A stretch of DNA of 64,000 nt from Pseudomonas sp. SLFW (GTDB taxonomy: Bacteria > Pseudomonadota > Gammaproteobacteria > Pseudomonadales > Pseudomonadaceae), in contig NZ_JAAAKW010000004.1 of NCBI RefSeq assembly GCF_009905615.1, positions 310,001-374,000 of the forward strand, written 5' to 3'. Made by a program: the position numbers and the translations under genes. Shown one piece after another: positions 1 to 8,671 of the stretch. The number at the start of each line of letters is the position of its first letter. Position 1 is the first letter of the stretch. The notes beneath the pieces were generated by a model. The model was not told the origin of the DNA. It ran no database searches and saw only the letters and a list, made by a program, of their open reading frames with translations.

Positions 1-412
1 CCTCGGTCACGAGGTTAGGGATTCGATTATTCATGCTCAGATTGAATGAGACGTCCGGATAGTGTTTCCGATATTTGGCAATGGCATCAATGATGTAGTG
101 CTGTCCAATTCCCGTCATGGAGTGGACATTTAGCTGGCCAGTCGGTCGACTGTGCGCATCGCCAATTTCACGCTCGGCCTCGTCAACCGATCGCAGTATT
201 TGTTCACACCTGAGCAGATATCGCTTTCCGGAATCGGTAAGCGAAGTGTGTCGTGTGGTGCGATTGAACAGTCGAGCTCTTAAATGAGTCTCAAGGTGCG
301 AAATGGCCCTCGATATACTGGTCGTGGTGGTATCGAGCCGCGTGGCGGCGCCCGTAAAACTGCCTGCTTCAGCAACGCATCTGAAAACGCGCATATTTTG
401 TAAAATGTCCAT
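1..412 (-). CDS. LysR-family transcriptional regulator, 5' part only
   Basis: The reverse strand reads from an ATG at 412 to the window edge, giving about 137 N-terminal residues with no stop; the rest lies outside the window. The protein opens with the classic LysR winged helix-turn-helix (roughly residues 5-62): an alanine-rich recognition segment, then IEXH-type 'SRAISHLETHL', then 'LFNRTTRHTSLTDSG'. The start of the effector domain follows. It is divergent from the efflux operon that begins at 567, with about 150 bp between them, the usual arrangement for a LysR activator of an aaeXAB-type exporter. The effector is unknown. Family assignment is certain, function inferred from position. 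Confidence 0.88.
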   Translation of the reverse strand, partial: MDILQNMRVFRCVAEAGSFTGAATRLDTTTTSISRAISHLETHLRARLFNRTTRHTSLTDSGKRYLLRCEQILRSVDEAEREIGDAHSRPTGQLNVHSMTGIGQHYIIDAIAKYRKHYPDVSFNLSMNNRIPNLVTE

Positions 413-566
413 CACCTTCCTCCACGATGGTCAGGCTGAAGTGTGACACAAAGTAACAATGCCCGACAATGACATTAATTATCACGCGTTAGGTAACAAA
501 TATTCACGGACTCAACGACTTAACAGAATGCCGACGGGTGTTTAGGGTGCCGCGTCCTCAGTCGCA

Positions 567-2114
567 ATGAAGCCGGGAGTTTTCACAGTGTTACGTTTTA
601 TCCCTCAGAAACGAAAATTCCACGGCTTACTGTGTGTTCTTATTCTGTTACATGGATGTGTCTCGACAGGCGGAATAGGGCCGCGCGAGCAGCTAATCAG
701 CAACGAAAAGGTGGCTGGCGGCCAAGACATTGCTCGGGCTGTGAAAGAGGCAGGGTGGCCCCGATCCCAATGGTGGCTGGCCTATGGCGATCCACAGCTT
801 GACCGCTGGATCAGGGCAGCCGTCGGGTCCAACCCGGATGTTGCGATGGCCGCGGGTCGACTGCGCGAAGCAAAAGCCATCGCAGGCTTGGCGGAGTCGA
901 AAGAGTCCCTGCAAATCACCGGTGAAGGGGCGATCAGACGCCGCAATTGGCCTGACGACCCTTTCTATGGACCTGGCGGGCTGTCGGGTACGCAAACCTG
1001 GGATAACACGGCCTCCCTGGTTTTGAGCTACCCGCTGGATCTCTGGAACAGACACGAGAATGCCGCTGCCAGGTTTCTTGATTTGGCCCATATGAGCGCC
1101 GCGCAGGAGCGTATGGTTCGGCTGGATCTGCAGGGCGCGATCGTCCGGGTCTACGTTGAGTTTTCGTTGCACTACGCCGAACGCGACGTGATGCAGGCAA
1201 CGCTCAGCCAGCAAATGCAGATGCAACAGCTGGCCGAACAGCGGCTAAAGGGAGGTCTGGGGACGTATTTGGAGGTGTCTCAGACCGAGACGCCTATCGC
1301 CGAGACCAAGCGGCAAATCGAAGCCTTGGATGAGGCCATCGCTTTGAGCACGAACCAGCTGGCTGCGCTGAGTGGCCGCGGGCCGGGTGCGGCGGCGGAC
1401 CTAGTGCGGCCACACCTTTCGTTGGATCAACGCTTGGTCGTGCCGTCTGCACTGACGGCCGATCTGGTAGGACGACGACCCGACGTCGTTGCGAGTCGCT
1501 GGAATGTGGCCGCGCAGGCAAGAGGCATCGACGTCGCCCATGCCAATTTCTACCCTAACATCGACCTTGTGGGCAGCTTGGGCTACATCGCCAGCGGCGG
1601 TGACGTGCTCTCGTTCCTGGCGAACAGCAAGCGTAACTACAGTGTAGGCCCGGCCCTGTCCTTGCCGATTTTTGACGGTGGGCGTTTGCGATCGGAACTG
1701 GGTCAAGCGTCTGCGGAATACGACGTCGCCGTGGCCGGCTACAACCAGACACTGATTCAGGCCCTACGCCAGATCAGCGAGCAACTCATACGAAGCCACT
1801 CAGTGGACAGGCAGAAGGTGTTTATCGAGGAGGGGCTGGTTTCAGCTCAACGGTCTTTCGACATCGCAATGACCGCCTATCAACGAGGGCTGACAGGTTA
1901 CCTCGAGGTATTGAACGCTCAAACTCGCCTCCTTCATGAGCGGCGTATACAACAGCGCAACCAGGCTGCGCATCTCGCTACTTACGCTGGACTGATGGTG
2001 GCGCTGGGGGGGGACGTTTCCGCTCAGACGGATGATGTAGGCAAAGACCGGCTGCTGCCTTCCGAGCCACCCGTCGTGATGAAGGCGGTGAATCGTCTCA
2101 TGGGGCAAGAATGA
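567..2114 (+). CDS. NodT-family outer membrane efflux lipoprotein
   Basis: Outer-membrane channel of a tripartite efflux system. The N-terminus has a basic stretch, a hydrophobic segment and a lipobox LLHGC with the lipidated Cys at about residue 31, so it should be anchored in the outer membrane. The rest (515 aa, normal for the family) shows two OEP repeats, with typical phrases 'PDVAMAAGRLREAKA' early and 'RRPDVVASRWNVAAQARGIDVAHANFYPN' type sequence split across the middle. It overlaps the next gene, a FUSC pump, by 4 bp (ATGA), so the two are translationally coupled. Together with the DUF1656 and HlyD genes it forms a complete envelope-spanning exporter, probably for aromatic acids or similar organic anions. 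Confidence 0.9.
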   Translation: MKPGVFTVLRFIPQKRKFHGLLCVLILLHGCVSTGGIGPREQLISNEKVAGGQDIARAVKEAGWPRSQWWLAYGDPQLDRWIRAAVGSNPDVAMAAGRLREAKAIAGLAESKESLQITGEGAIRRRNWPDDPFYGPGGLSGTQTWDNTASLVLSYPLDLWNRHENAAARFLDLAHMSAAQERMVRLDLQGAIVRVYVEFSLHYAERDVMQATLSQQMQMQQLAEQRLKGGLGTYLEVSQTETPIAETKRQIEALDEAIALSTNQLAALSGRGPGAAADLVRPHLSLDQRLVVPSALTADLVGRRPDVVASRWNVAAQARGIDVAHANFYPNIDLVGSLGYIASGGDVLSFLANSKRNYSVGPALSLPIFDGGRLRSELGQASAEYDVAVAGYNQTLIQALRQISEQLIRSHSVDRQKVFIEEGLVSAQRSFDIAMTAYQRGLTGYLEVLNAQTRLLHERRIQQRNQAAHLATYAGLMVALGGDVSAQTDDVGKDRLLPSEPPVVMKAVNRLMGQE

Positions 2115-4306
2115 TCCGCACAGGCGGGGCTGCCCGCACCGGCATTGGCTCTTCATTGAAGCATGCGCTCAAGGATTGGGCGCAGACGGATGCCGTTACC
2201 TGGATTTACCTTTTCAAGGCATTGATTGCCTCCTGCCTCACCCTATGGCTCTCGATGCGCTTCGAATTGCCACAGCCGGCCACGGCGATCACCACCGTGT
2301 TTATCGTGATGCAACCCCTGAGCGGTCACGTGCTCGCCAAAAGCATTTATCGGTTCATCGGTACGTTGGCCGGGTCGGCATTCAGCGTACTGCTCATGGC
2401 TGTCTTTCCTCAAAACAACGAGCTGTTTTTGGGGGGGTTGGCACTTTGGGTATTCGTGTGTTCGACGGGAGCGGCAAGACAACGAAACTTCCGGGCGTAT
2501 GGCTTCGTCCTGGCTGGTTACACCGCAGTGATGATCGCCTTGCCGGTGGTGGATCATCCCAACAGGGTATTTATGGCCGCAGTATGGCGAGTACTGGAAA
2601 TTTCACTCGGCATTGGCTGTGCCTCCTTGATCAGTGCGACGGTTTTTCCGCTCACCACAAGCTCGGCGCTGCTCAAGTCAGTCAACGTACGCTTTGGTAG
2701 CTTTGCTGATTTCGCGGTCACCGGTCTGCGCAAAACCGGGAAAAACGATGAGTTCGAGCGTGTCAATCTGCGCTTCTTCTCAGAAGCGGTCGGGCTTGAG
2801 GTGCTGCGCAGTATCACCACGTTCGAAGATCCCGAAATGCGTCGTCGCTCCGGGCGTTTGAACAGGTTGAACAGTGAGTTCATGGCCGTTACCACACGCT
2901 TCAACGCCCTGCATCAGCTGTTGGAACGAAGAGGGGATGTGGGGGCGGGCGCTCATGCCTCGGGTACGAATGCTGAATGGGTCGCGCTGGCCGCGTTGAT
3001 CGAGCCCTATGCTGGCCGGTCTCTTTTAGAAGACGACGCCAACCGTCTGGCCGCCCAGCTCGAAACTTTCAAGGAAAGGCTCCCTGCTGCGATCCGGATC
3101 AAACGATCGATTTTTGAACGTGGCAAACCCTCCAGAGACGAGTTGCTGGATTTCAATACCGCCTACGAATTGCTGTATCGCTTTGTCGAGGAATTGCGCG
3201 AATACGCCCTGACGCATGCTTCCCTGGCTGATCATTCGCACGCTCGCGAAGATTGGAGCGAGCCCTTCGTCGCGCAGACGAACTGGTGGGCGTCTATCGC
3301 CGCAGGATTGCGTTCAGCCTGCGTTCTGCTGGTGCTCAGTTGGTTGTGGATCGTCACCACGTGGCCAAGTGGTGCGGCGATGACGCTGGTCTCCGCGTTA
3401 ACGGTGGGGCTTTCGGCGTTCTCCACCAACCCCAAGCGCATGTCATTTCAGATTGCATGCGGGACAGCGGCGACGGCTGCGATCGGCGTGTTCGAAGTGT
3501 TTTTCGTGTACCCGCTCATTGATGGCTTCCCATTGCTCTGCCTGGTCATTGCGCCGGTCATCATGCTCGGTACTTATCTGCTGGCTCGTCCACAATGGGC
3601 CGGTTACGGGCTAGGGATGCTGGTGTTCTTCGGGACCAACTCCGTGCCGGCGAACCTCACGATTTATAACCCCTACGGCCTTATCAACGACTATTTGGCC
3701 ATGGTGTTTGGAATGCTGGTTTGCGCCGTTGCGGGGGCGGTCATTCTGCCACCTAACAGTCCATGGCTATGGCGGCGGCTTGAGCGGGACCTGAGGCGCC
3801 AGGTCGTGTTTGCAATACGTGCACCGTTGCAGGCGTTGGCGTCTGGATTCGATAGTGGCACCCGGGATTTGATGCATCAGGCGAACGGTTTCGCCACGGG
3901 CCATCCCGATGTGCAGCGGTCGCTGTTGAGATGGACGTTGGTTGTACTCGATGTAGGGCACGCAATCATCGAATTGCGTCGCGAAGAGGCAAAGCTTCCC
4001 GATTTTCCCTGCTATCGGGAATCCGAGCCATGGCGCCAGTCATTGCGCCTGATGAGCCGCGCTCTGATGAGGCTTTTCGTCAAACCAGGTGCCGGAAATC
4101 TACGGCGGTGCCTGGCGGCAGTGGAGCGCTCGATCAACTGCGTTCAAGAAACCACCGAACCCTTCGCTTCACATTTCCAAACGTCGCCCCTGCGCAGAGT
4201 TGAAAGCTATCTGCACTTTATCCGGACCTCATTGCTTGCGCCGAACACTCCGCTTTCGATCCATCTTCCAGCTCACCCATCGCAAGGAGACCATTATGTT
4301 TCATGA
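2111..4306 (+). CDS. FUSC-family inner membrane efflux pump (AaeB-like)
   Basis: Inner-membrane permease of the p-hydroxybenzoate exporter type. The 731-residue protein has the two-half FUSC layout: about six hydrophobic segments near residues 30-185, a charged cytoplasmic stretch, a second set of about six near 395-550, then a C-terminal soluble tail. Length and layout match AaeB-like pumps. The start ATG overlaps the stop of the upstream NodT gene, and its own stop lies inside the start of the DUF1656 gene. In known systems AaeA (HlyD) and AaeB export hydroxylated aromatic acids as a metabolic relief valve. pcaHG and a porin nearby fit an aromatic substrate, but that is inference. Confidence 0.88.
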   Translation: MIRTGGAARTGIGSSLKHALKDWAQTDAVTWIYLFKALIASCLTLWLSMRFELPQPATAITTVFIVMQPLSGHVLAKSIYRFIGTLAGSAFSVLLMAVFPQNNELFLGGLALWVFVCSTGAARQRNFRAYGFVLAGYTAVMIALPVVDHPNRVFMAAVWRVLEISLGIGCASLISATVFPLTTSSALLKSVNVRFGSFADFAVTGLRKTGKNDEFERVNLRFFSEAVGLEVLRSITTFEDPEMRRRSGRLNRLNSEFMAVTTRFNALHQLLERRGDVGAGAHASGTNAEWVALAALIEPYAGRSLLEDDANRLAAQLETFKERLPAAIRIKRSIFERGKPSRDELLDFNTAYELLYRFVEELREYALTHASLADHSHAREDWSEPFVAQTNWWASIAAGLRSACVLLVLSWLWIVTTWPSGAAMTLVSALTVGLSAFSTNPKRMSFQIACGTAATAAIGVFEVFFVYPLIDGFPLLCLVIAPVIMLGTYLLARPQWAGYGLGMLVFFGTNSVPANLTIYNPYGLINDYLAMVFGMLVCAVAGAVILPPNSPWLWRRLERDLRRQVVFAIRAPLQALASGFDSGTRDLMHQANGFATGHPDVQRSLLRWTLVVLDVGHAIIELRREEAKLPDFPCYRESEPWRQSLRLMSRALMRLFVKPGAGNLRRCLAAVERSINCVQETTEPFASHFQTSPLRRVESYLHFIRTSLLAPNTPLSIHLPAHPSQGDHYVS

Positions 4307-4496
4307 ACTGGCTATCGGTGGCGTCTACGTCCCGACCTTGACGCTGACCTTTTTCATCGCGGTGGCGATTGCATGGGCGCTGGGAGCAATGGTTGCCCGA
4401 AGCAACGTGTACAGATTGTTTTGGCATCCCGCGCTCATGCGGGTGTGTGTATTTACCTGCATTTTCGGCGCTTTGGCGCTCGGCATTTATCGTTGA
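4296..4496 (+). CDS. DUF1656 small inner membrane protein (AaeX-like)
   Basis: A 66-residue protein with two hydrophobic segments (about residues 10-32 and 46-63) and the DUF1656 opening 'MFHELAIGGVYVP'. The ATG at 4296 is chosen because AAGGAGA sits 7-12 bases upstream and because the family starts exactly here; longer upstream readings run inside the FUSC gene. It overlaps the FUSC gene end by 11 bp. DUF1656 (AaeX) proteins sit between FUSC and HlyD genes in this class of exporter; their exact role is not established. Membership is clear from length, sequence and neighbours. Confidence 0.88.
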   Translation: MFHELAIGGVYVPTLTLTFFIAVAIAWALGAMVARSNVYRLFWHPALMRVCVFTCIFGALALGIYR

Positions 4497-4505
4497 GATT
4501 TTCGC

Positions 4506-5396
4506 ATGAAAAAAATCGTTAGTCTGATCGCAACGCTCATCGTCGTTGCGTTAGCGTTCTGTTTTGGGCGCGTGGTGTGGGTTCACTATATGGACTCTCC
4601 ATGGACACGCGACGGGCGTGTCCGGGCGGACGTCATCAGCGTCGCGGCCGATGTGTCTGGTGTGGTCGTGGATGTTCCGGTGCGAGACAACCAACTCGTT
4701 CACAAGGGCGATTTGTTGATGCAAATCGACACTGAGCATTACCAGATGACGGTCAGGCAGGCTCAGGCATTGGTGTCATCGCGCAAGGCGACATGGGAGA
4801 TGCGCAAGCTCAACGCCAAGCGCCGCGCTGACATGGACAATCTGGTGATATCGAGCGAAAACCGCGAGGACGCGGGGAGTATTGCGAGTGCGGCAGAGGC
4901 GGAATATCGACAGGCCCTGGCCGAGTTGGACGCCGCGCAACTCAATTTGAGCCGCACCAAGGTGGTGGCCGCCGTCGACGGGTATGTGACCAACCTGAAT
5001 GTGCATCGGGGTGACTACGCAAAAATCGGGGAGGCCAAGATGGCTGTCGTCGATATGAACTCCTTTTGGGTTTACGGTTTTTTTGAGGAAACCAAACTTC
5101 CCTACATTCGGGTGGGAGACCCTACCGATATGCAGCTTATGAGCGGAGAGATCATCAAGGGGCATGTGGAAGGTATCGCGCGTGGAATATTTGATCGGGA
5201 TAACCCACAGAGCCGCGAACTGATCGCGGATGTGAACCCCACGTTCAACTGGGTCCGCCTCGCGCAACGTGTGCCCGTGCGCATTCATCTGGATGACGTT
5301 CCCGAGGGTTTGATACTCGCTGCGGGCCTGACCTGTACCGTCATCGTCAACCCAGACGAGACCCGGGGAAGGTGGCGGGATTGGAATAGTTTTTGA
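4506..5396 (+). CDS. HlyD-family periplasmic adaptor (AaeA-like)
   Basis: Membrane-fusion protein linking the FUSC pump to the NodT channel. One N-terminal signal anchor (about residues 4-25) is followed by the AaeA-type lead-in 'DSPWTRDGRVRADVISVA', a biotinyl-lipoyl-like hairpin domain ('VPVRDNQLVHKGDLLMQID'), a short alpha hairpin, the second lipoyl half, and a beta-barrel. At 296 aa it is the normal length for AaeA-like adaptors. It follows DUF1656 by 9 bp, so the four genes form one operon (567-5396). No terminator was recognised downstream and a nitroreductase gene follows after about 110 bp. Confidence 0.9.
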   Translation: MKKIVSLIATLIVVALAFCFGRVVWVHYMDSPWTRDGRVRADVISVAADVSGVVVDVPVRDNQLVHKGDLLMQIDTEHYQMTVRQAQALVSSRKATWEMRKLNAKRRADMDNLVISSENREDAGSIASAAEAEYRQALAELDAAQLNLSRTKVVAAVDGYVTNLNVHRGDYAKIGEAKMAVVDMNSFWVYGFFEETKLPYIRVGDPTDMQLMSGEIIKGHVEGIARGIFDRDNPQSRELIADVNPTFNWVRLAQRVPVRIHLDDVPEGLILAAGLTCTVIVNPDETRGRWRDWNSF

Positions 5397-5507
5397 CCCA
5401 ATCCAGAGAGTGTTCTTGAGAATGAGTCTACATACTATCGGCAAGAGATGGCCTGACGTGTTTGCCATCCTGATGCCTATGGATACTCAAGTTTCGGGAG
5501 TCACCCT

Positions 5508-6101
5508 ATGAGCGTTTTCCAATATAACCTGGCCAAAACAGAACTCCTGACCCAACTCTTGAGTCGCCGATCGTACTGGCCTCTTGTGGGACCTGTCCCC
5601 ACAGAAGACGAGTTGCATCAGGTATTTGAGGCGACGATGCGCGCGCCGGACCACAGCAACCTCAAGCCTTGGCGTTTTTTCACGATTCAGGGAGAGGCGC
5701 TGTCGGCGCTGGGCGATATTTTCGCAGCGGCAGCGGTCAAGCGTGGCGATGACGACAATGGTGACCGTTCGCGGCGTCAGGCTGTCGCTGCACCGATGAT
5801 CATCGCAGTGGGGGCACGGATTTATGATGATGAGCGAGTGCCCGAGGTGGAGCAGATCCTCTCGGTAGGCGCTGCGGCGATGAATCTGCTTAACGCGCTG
5901 CATCTTTTCGGCTATGGCGCTTATTGGGCGACGGGACCCAATGCCTATGACCCTGATGTGCGCAACGCCTTGGGGTTGAAAGAAGCGTCTGACCAGTTGC
6001 TGGGCTTCATTTATGTGGGTTCTCCTTCCAAGCAACGAGCACCGAAGGTTCGTCCTTCATCCGAGACGCTTGTGACGCCATGGAGCCACTCATTGGCATG
6101 A
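5508..6101 (+). CDS. Nitroreductase-family FMN oxidoreductase (YdjA-like)
   Basis: A 197-residue flavoprotein of the compact YdjA-type nitroreductase branch. Visible landmarks are the FMN-phosphate binding segment near residues 40-55 ('APDHSNLKPWRFF'), a central helix 'EQILSVGAAAMNLLNALHLFGYG', and the glycine-containing 'GFIYVGSP' near the end. These enzymes reduce nitro or quinone compounds, or act on unknown substrates, using NAD(P)H. It lies about 110 bp downstream of the efflux operon in the same direction and may be co-transcribed. Family is firm, substrate is not. Confidence 0.85.
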   Translation: MSVFQYNLAKTELLTQLLSRRSYWPLVGPVPTEDELHQVFEATMRAPDHSNLKPWRFFTIQGEALSALGDIFAAAAVKRGDDDNGDRSRRQAVAAPMIIAVGARIYDDERVPEVEQILSVGAAAMNLLNALHLFGYGAYWATGPNAYDPDVRNALGLKEASDQLLGFIYVGSPSKQRAPKVRPSSETLVTPWSHSLA

Positions 6102-6153
6102 ATCGCATGCCACGGTGGCAAAAAACACTGCGTGCACCCGGAGGGTTGCCGAG

Positions 6154-6627
6154 ATGATGTCCGATGAAGGTATAACAATAAGATCTACACTTCGCGATTA
6201 CCTTGAAGTGCATTTTCTTCTAGAGGTCCAGACAGCACGTCTGGCTGCTCGTCGGCGAACGATGAGCGATATCCGGGACTTGTGGTTCGCTTTGGCGAGA
6301 CGAGGTGAGTACAGCGAAAGCGATGATCTCGCCTGTTTCTCGGATCGTGACCAGGCGGTGCATGAAGCCGTGGCCGCGGCTTCTCACAATGACGTGTTAT
6401 GGTCCGTGTACAGATCGCTGAATGCAGCATTCCACCGGCCGTATCTTTCTATATATGCAGCTCATGCGTTATTTGAGCCGAGCCTTGCTGCACACGCGAA
6501 GATCATCGAGGCAATCATTTATGGAGACGAGGAGGCGGCCGTGGGAGCAGTGCGAGCGATGTTCACCCCACTGCTCGAGCGAGTGGCCTTGTTGCCGGAA
6601 GTGATACCGACGAAGTTCATTAACTGA
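6154..6627 (+). CDS. FCD ligand-binding domain without DNA-binding domain (GntR/FadR type)
   Basis: The 157-residue protein corresponds to the C-terminal FCD helical bundle of FadR-type GntR regulators. Metal-ligand positions look intact: Asp and His in 'DRDQAVHEAVAAASHND', and a later His in 'HAKIIEAIIYGDEEAA'. The roughly 70-residue winged helix that should precede it is absent: only 52 bp separate this start from the nitroreductase stop. ATG 6154 was chosen because GGAGGG lies about 9 bases upstream; a GTG at 6115 would add only 13 residues. It is either a decayed regulator or a free sensor domain. A gene of unknown function follows 24 bp later. Confidence 0.7.
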   Translation: MMSDEGITIRSTLRDYLEVHFLLEVQTARLAARRRTMSDIRDLWFALARRGEYSESDDLACFSDRDQAVHEAVAAASHNDVLWSVYRSLNAAFHRPYLSIYAAHALFEPSLAAHAKIIEAIIYGDEEAAVGAVRAMFTPLLERVALLPEVIPTKFIN

Positions 6628-6651
6628 GACCGCTATTAGAGGGAGACGACG

Positions 6652-7074
6652 ATGTCTCGCATTTTGCATTGTGCCCGGCATTGCTCCCCTGCGGAGCAAT
6701 GTCTGCTGAAAGGGATGCGCGCAGTCTGCGATGCCACCGAAGGGCTCAACGTTGCAGCGGCGAACTTTTTCAAGCTGGGTTTGAATGCCGAGCTTGCGGA
6801 GAGTTTTATTCGGCTCATTCAGCAAATTCGACAGGATCGCCCCCGTTTCGAATTACTCCAATCTTCCTCCCCGTTCATCAGCCCTGATGAGCTTAGCTTG
6901 TTGGCGGTTCTGGCACTGGAGTCGAAATCCATACCACGGCGAGCGGATGAGGGGCCCGATTTTCAACCGGACATCGCACGTCATTTAGAAAAGTGCGGAA
7001 AGATTATTGCTGTCAGCAATATAGTGCTGAAGGCACGCCCGTTGCGTAAGCGTCTCCTCCTCAAGGTCTCCTGA
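6652..7074 (+). CDS. Hypothetical protein, 140 aa
   Basis: I do not recognise this protein. It begins at ATG 6652 behind a good ribosome site (AGAGGGAG), 24 bp after the FCD protein, so the two are probably co-transcribed. The sequence is mixed alpha-helical, with three Cys near the N-terminus (residues 7, 11 and 17, spacing C-x3-H-C-x5-C), a basic C-terminal tail ('KARPLRKRLLLKV') and no membrane segment or signal peptide. The early 'CARHCSPAEQC' could bind metal, but the pattern is not a known motif to me. Real coding is supported by the ribosome site and lack of a better frame. Confidence 0.6.
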   Translation: MSRILHCARHCSPAEQCLLKGMRAVCDATEGLNVAAANFFKLGLNAELAESFIRLIQQIRQDRPRFELLQSSSPFISPDELSLLAVLALESKSIPRRADEGPDFQPDIARHLEKCGKIIAVSNIVLKARPLRKRLLLKVS

Positions 7075-7307
7075 GCGTCGGCCAGGTTTCCATGCCCACC
7101 CCGGTCTCTAGACAGCAAATTGTTGCGGTTTTTGTCATAGATAATATCAGTCCGTTTACTGTTTGAAGTGTGCCGAACTCGTTATCTTTAGTTCGGACTC
7201 GTCTGCGTTGACGAACAGGTATTCGTTTTTTACGAACCGCACAGTCCTCCCTATAAAAATTATTTGCCAATGCCTTGGGCGAAGGTGTTCGCCTTTCTGG
7301 AGCACAT

Positions 7308-8624
7308 ATGAAAAATTCATCGCGGGTGGCGTTGGTGGTCACACTCGGCTGTATTCAACACAGCTATGCATCGGGTTTTATCGAGGACAGTAAAGCGAGC
7401 CTTGATCTTCGAAATTTTTACTTTAATCAGGACACCCGGAATCAGAAGGCGCCTACAGACCAAGAGTGGGGGCAAGCGTTTATGCTCAACTACCAGTCCG
7501 GCTTTACTGAGGGGTTGGTCGGCGTGGGGCTTGATCTGCAAATGCTGTATGGGGTTCGGCTTGATGCGTCTGGGCGTGCGGGTAAAGCGGGTGAAAGTAA
7601 TACGCCCGGTAGTGTATTTCCCTTGGACGACGGTAAGGCCGCTAACGACTTCAGCAAACCGGGAGCTACCGCCAAGTTTCGCATTTCGCAGACCCAACTG
7701 AAGGTCGGCACGTTAACACCGAAAATTCCCGTCCTGGTTTACGAGGATGGGCGATTGCTGCCCGAGACCTTCCGCGGCTGGCAGGTCGACTCGAAGGAAC
7801 TGGATAAATTCAACTTCATGGCGGGGCGCATCGAACAAGTGCTGGACCGGAACTCCACAAACGGTCAAGGCATGTCGATTGCGGGTGCCAACGACCCTGT
7901 AAAAGGAAAATTCAGTAACCAGTTTTATTACACCGGCGTCGACTACAACCCCACTAAAAACCTACAGCTCCAGTACTACTACGGCAGCCTGGAAGATTTT
8001 TATCAGCAGCACTTTTTGGGGCTGATCCATAACTGGCAGCTTCCCGTGGGGACGCTCAAGACCGATCTCCGGTATTTCTACAGTACGTCTGACGGAAAGA
8101 ATGGCAGCCAGTCGGGACGAAACGAGGGTTACGTCAGCGCGGGCTACTACGGTAATGGGGTCAACGTCGGAAAAGTTGACAACAAACTATGGAGTGGTCT
8201 GTTTACCTATAGCCTTCAAGGCCATTCGTTGAGCCTCGGGTATCAGAAAACCACTGGCGAAAGTGACTTTCCCCATATCAACCAGGGGCAAGGTCGTTCT
8301 GTGTATTTGATTACCAACTCTCAGTCGCTGAAGTTTGTCAATGCTGGGGAGGAGGCGACGGTCGGCACGTACGCCTATGATTTTTCGGCGATTGGTCTGA
8401 CGGGGCTGAAGTCGAGTGTGACCTACATCAGCGGTCGGCATATCGATACGCCCACTCAAAGTAACAAAGAGTGGGAACGAGATATGAGGATCGATTACGT
8501 CGTGCCTTCGGGGACGTTCAAGGGGCTTGGCCTGATGTGGAGAGGGGCGGTGTTCCGGGGTAACGACAGCGCTGACAAGGATGAAACACGTCTGATGGTG
8601 AGCTACAGCATCCCGCTCATGTGA
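7308..8624 (+). CDS. OprD-family outer membrane porin
   Basis: Substrate-selective 18-strand porin typical of Pseudomonas. A signal peptide occupies about residues 1-22 (cleavage after 'SYAS'), then the mature protein starts with the family phrase 'GFIEDSKASLDLRNFYFN'. The 438-residue length is normal. Later landmarks are 'RISQTQLKVGTLTPKIPVL', 'GWQVDSKEL' and 'NQFYYTGVDY'. The ATG at 7308 is preceded by CTGGAG; a further upstream in-frame start would put eleven non-signal residues in front. The chain ends in Met rather than the usual terminal aromatic residue. OprD relatives import amino acids or aromatic acids; the neighbouring aromatic genes make the latter plausible but unproven. Confidence 0.92.
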   Translation: MKNSSRVALVVTLGCIQHSYASGFIEDSKASLDLRNFYFNQDTRNQKAPTDQEWGQAFMLNYQSGFTEGLVGVGLDLQMLYGVRLDASGRAGKAGESNTPGSVFPLDDGKAANDFSKPGATAKFRISQTQLKVGTLTPKIPVLVYEDGRLLPETFRGWQVDSKELDKFNFMAGRIEQVLDRNSTNGQGMSIAGANDPVKGKFSNQFYYTGVDYNPTKNLQLQYYYGSLEDFYQQHFLGLIHNWQLPVGTLKTDLRYFYSTSDGKNGSQSGRNEGYVSAGYYGNGVNVGKVDNKLWSGLFTYSLQGHSLSLGYQKTTGESDFPHINQGQGRSVYLITNSQSLKFVNAGEEATVGTYAYDFSAIGLTGLKSSVTYISGRHIDTPTQSNKEWERDMRIDYVVPSGTFKGLGLMWRGAVFRGNDSADKDETRLMVSYSIPLM

Positions 8625-8642
8625 GGTCAGTGTTCGATCCAG

Positions 8643-8666
8643 AAAGACCCCGTTCGGGGTCTTTTT
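8643..8666. terminator. Rho-independent terminator, bidirectional
   Basis: AAAGACCCC, loop GTTC, GGGGTCTTT, then a T tract. It lies 18 bp after the porin stop and 6 bp before the end of the opposing AraC gene, so it can serve both convergent genes. Confidence 0.9.
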
Positions 8667-8671
8667 GTGTT

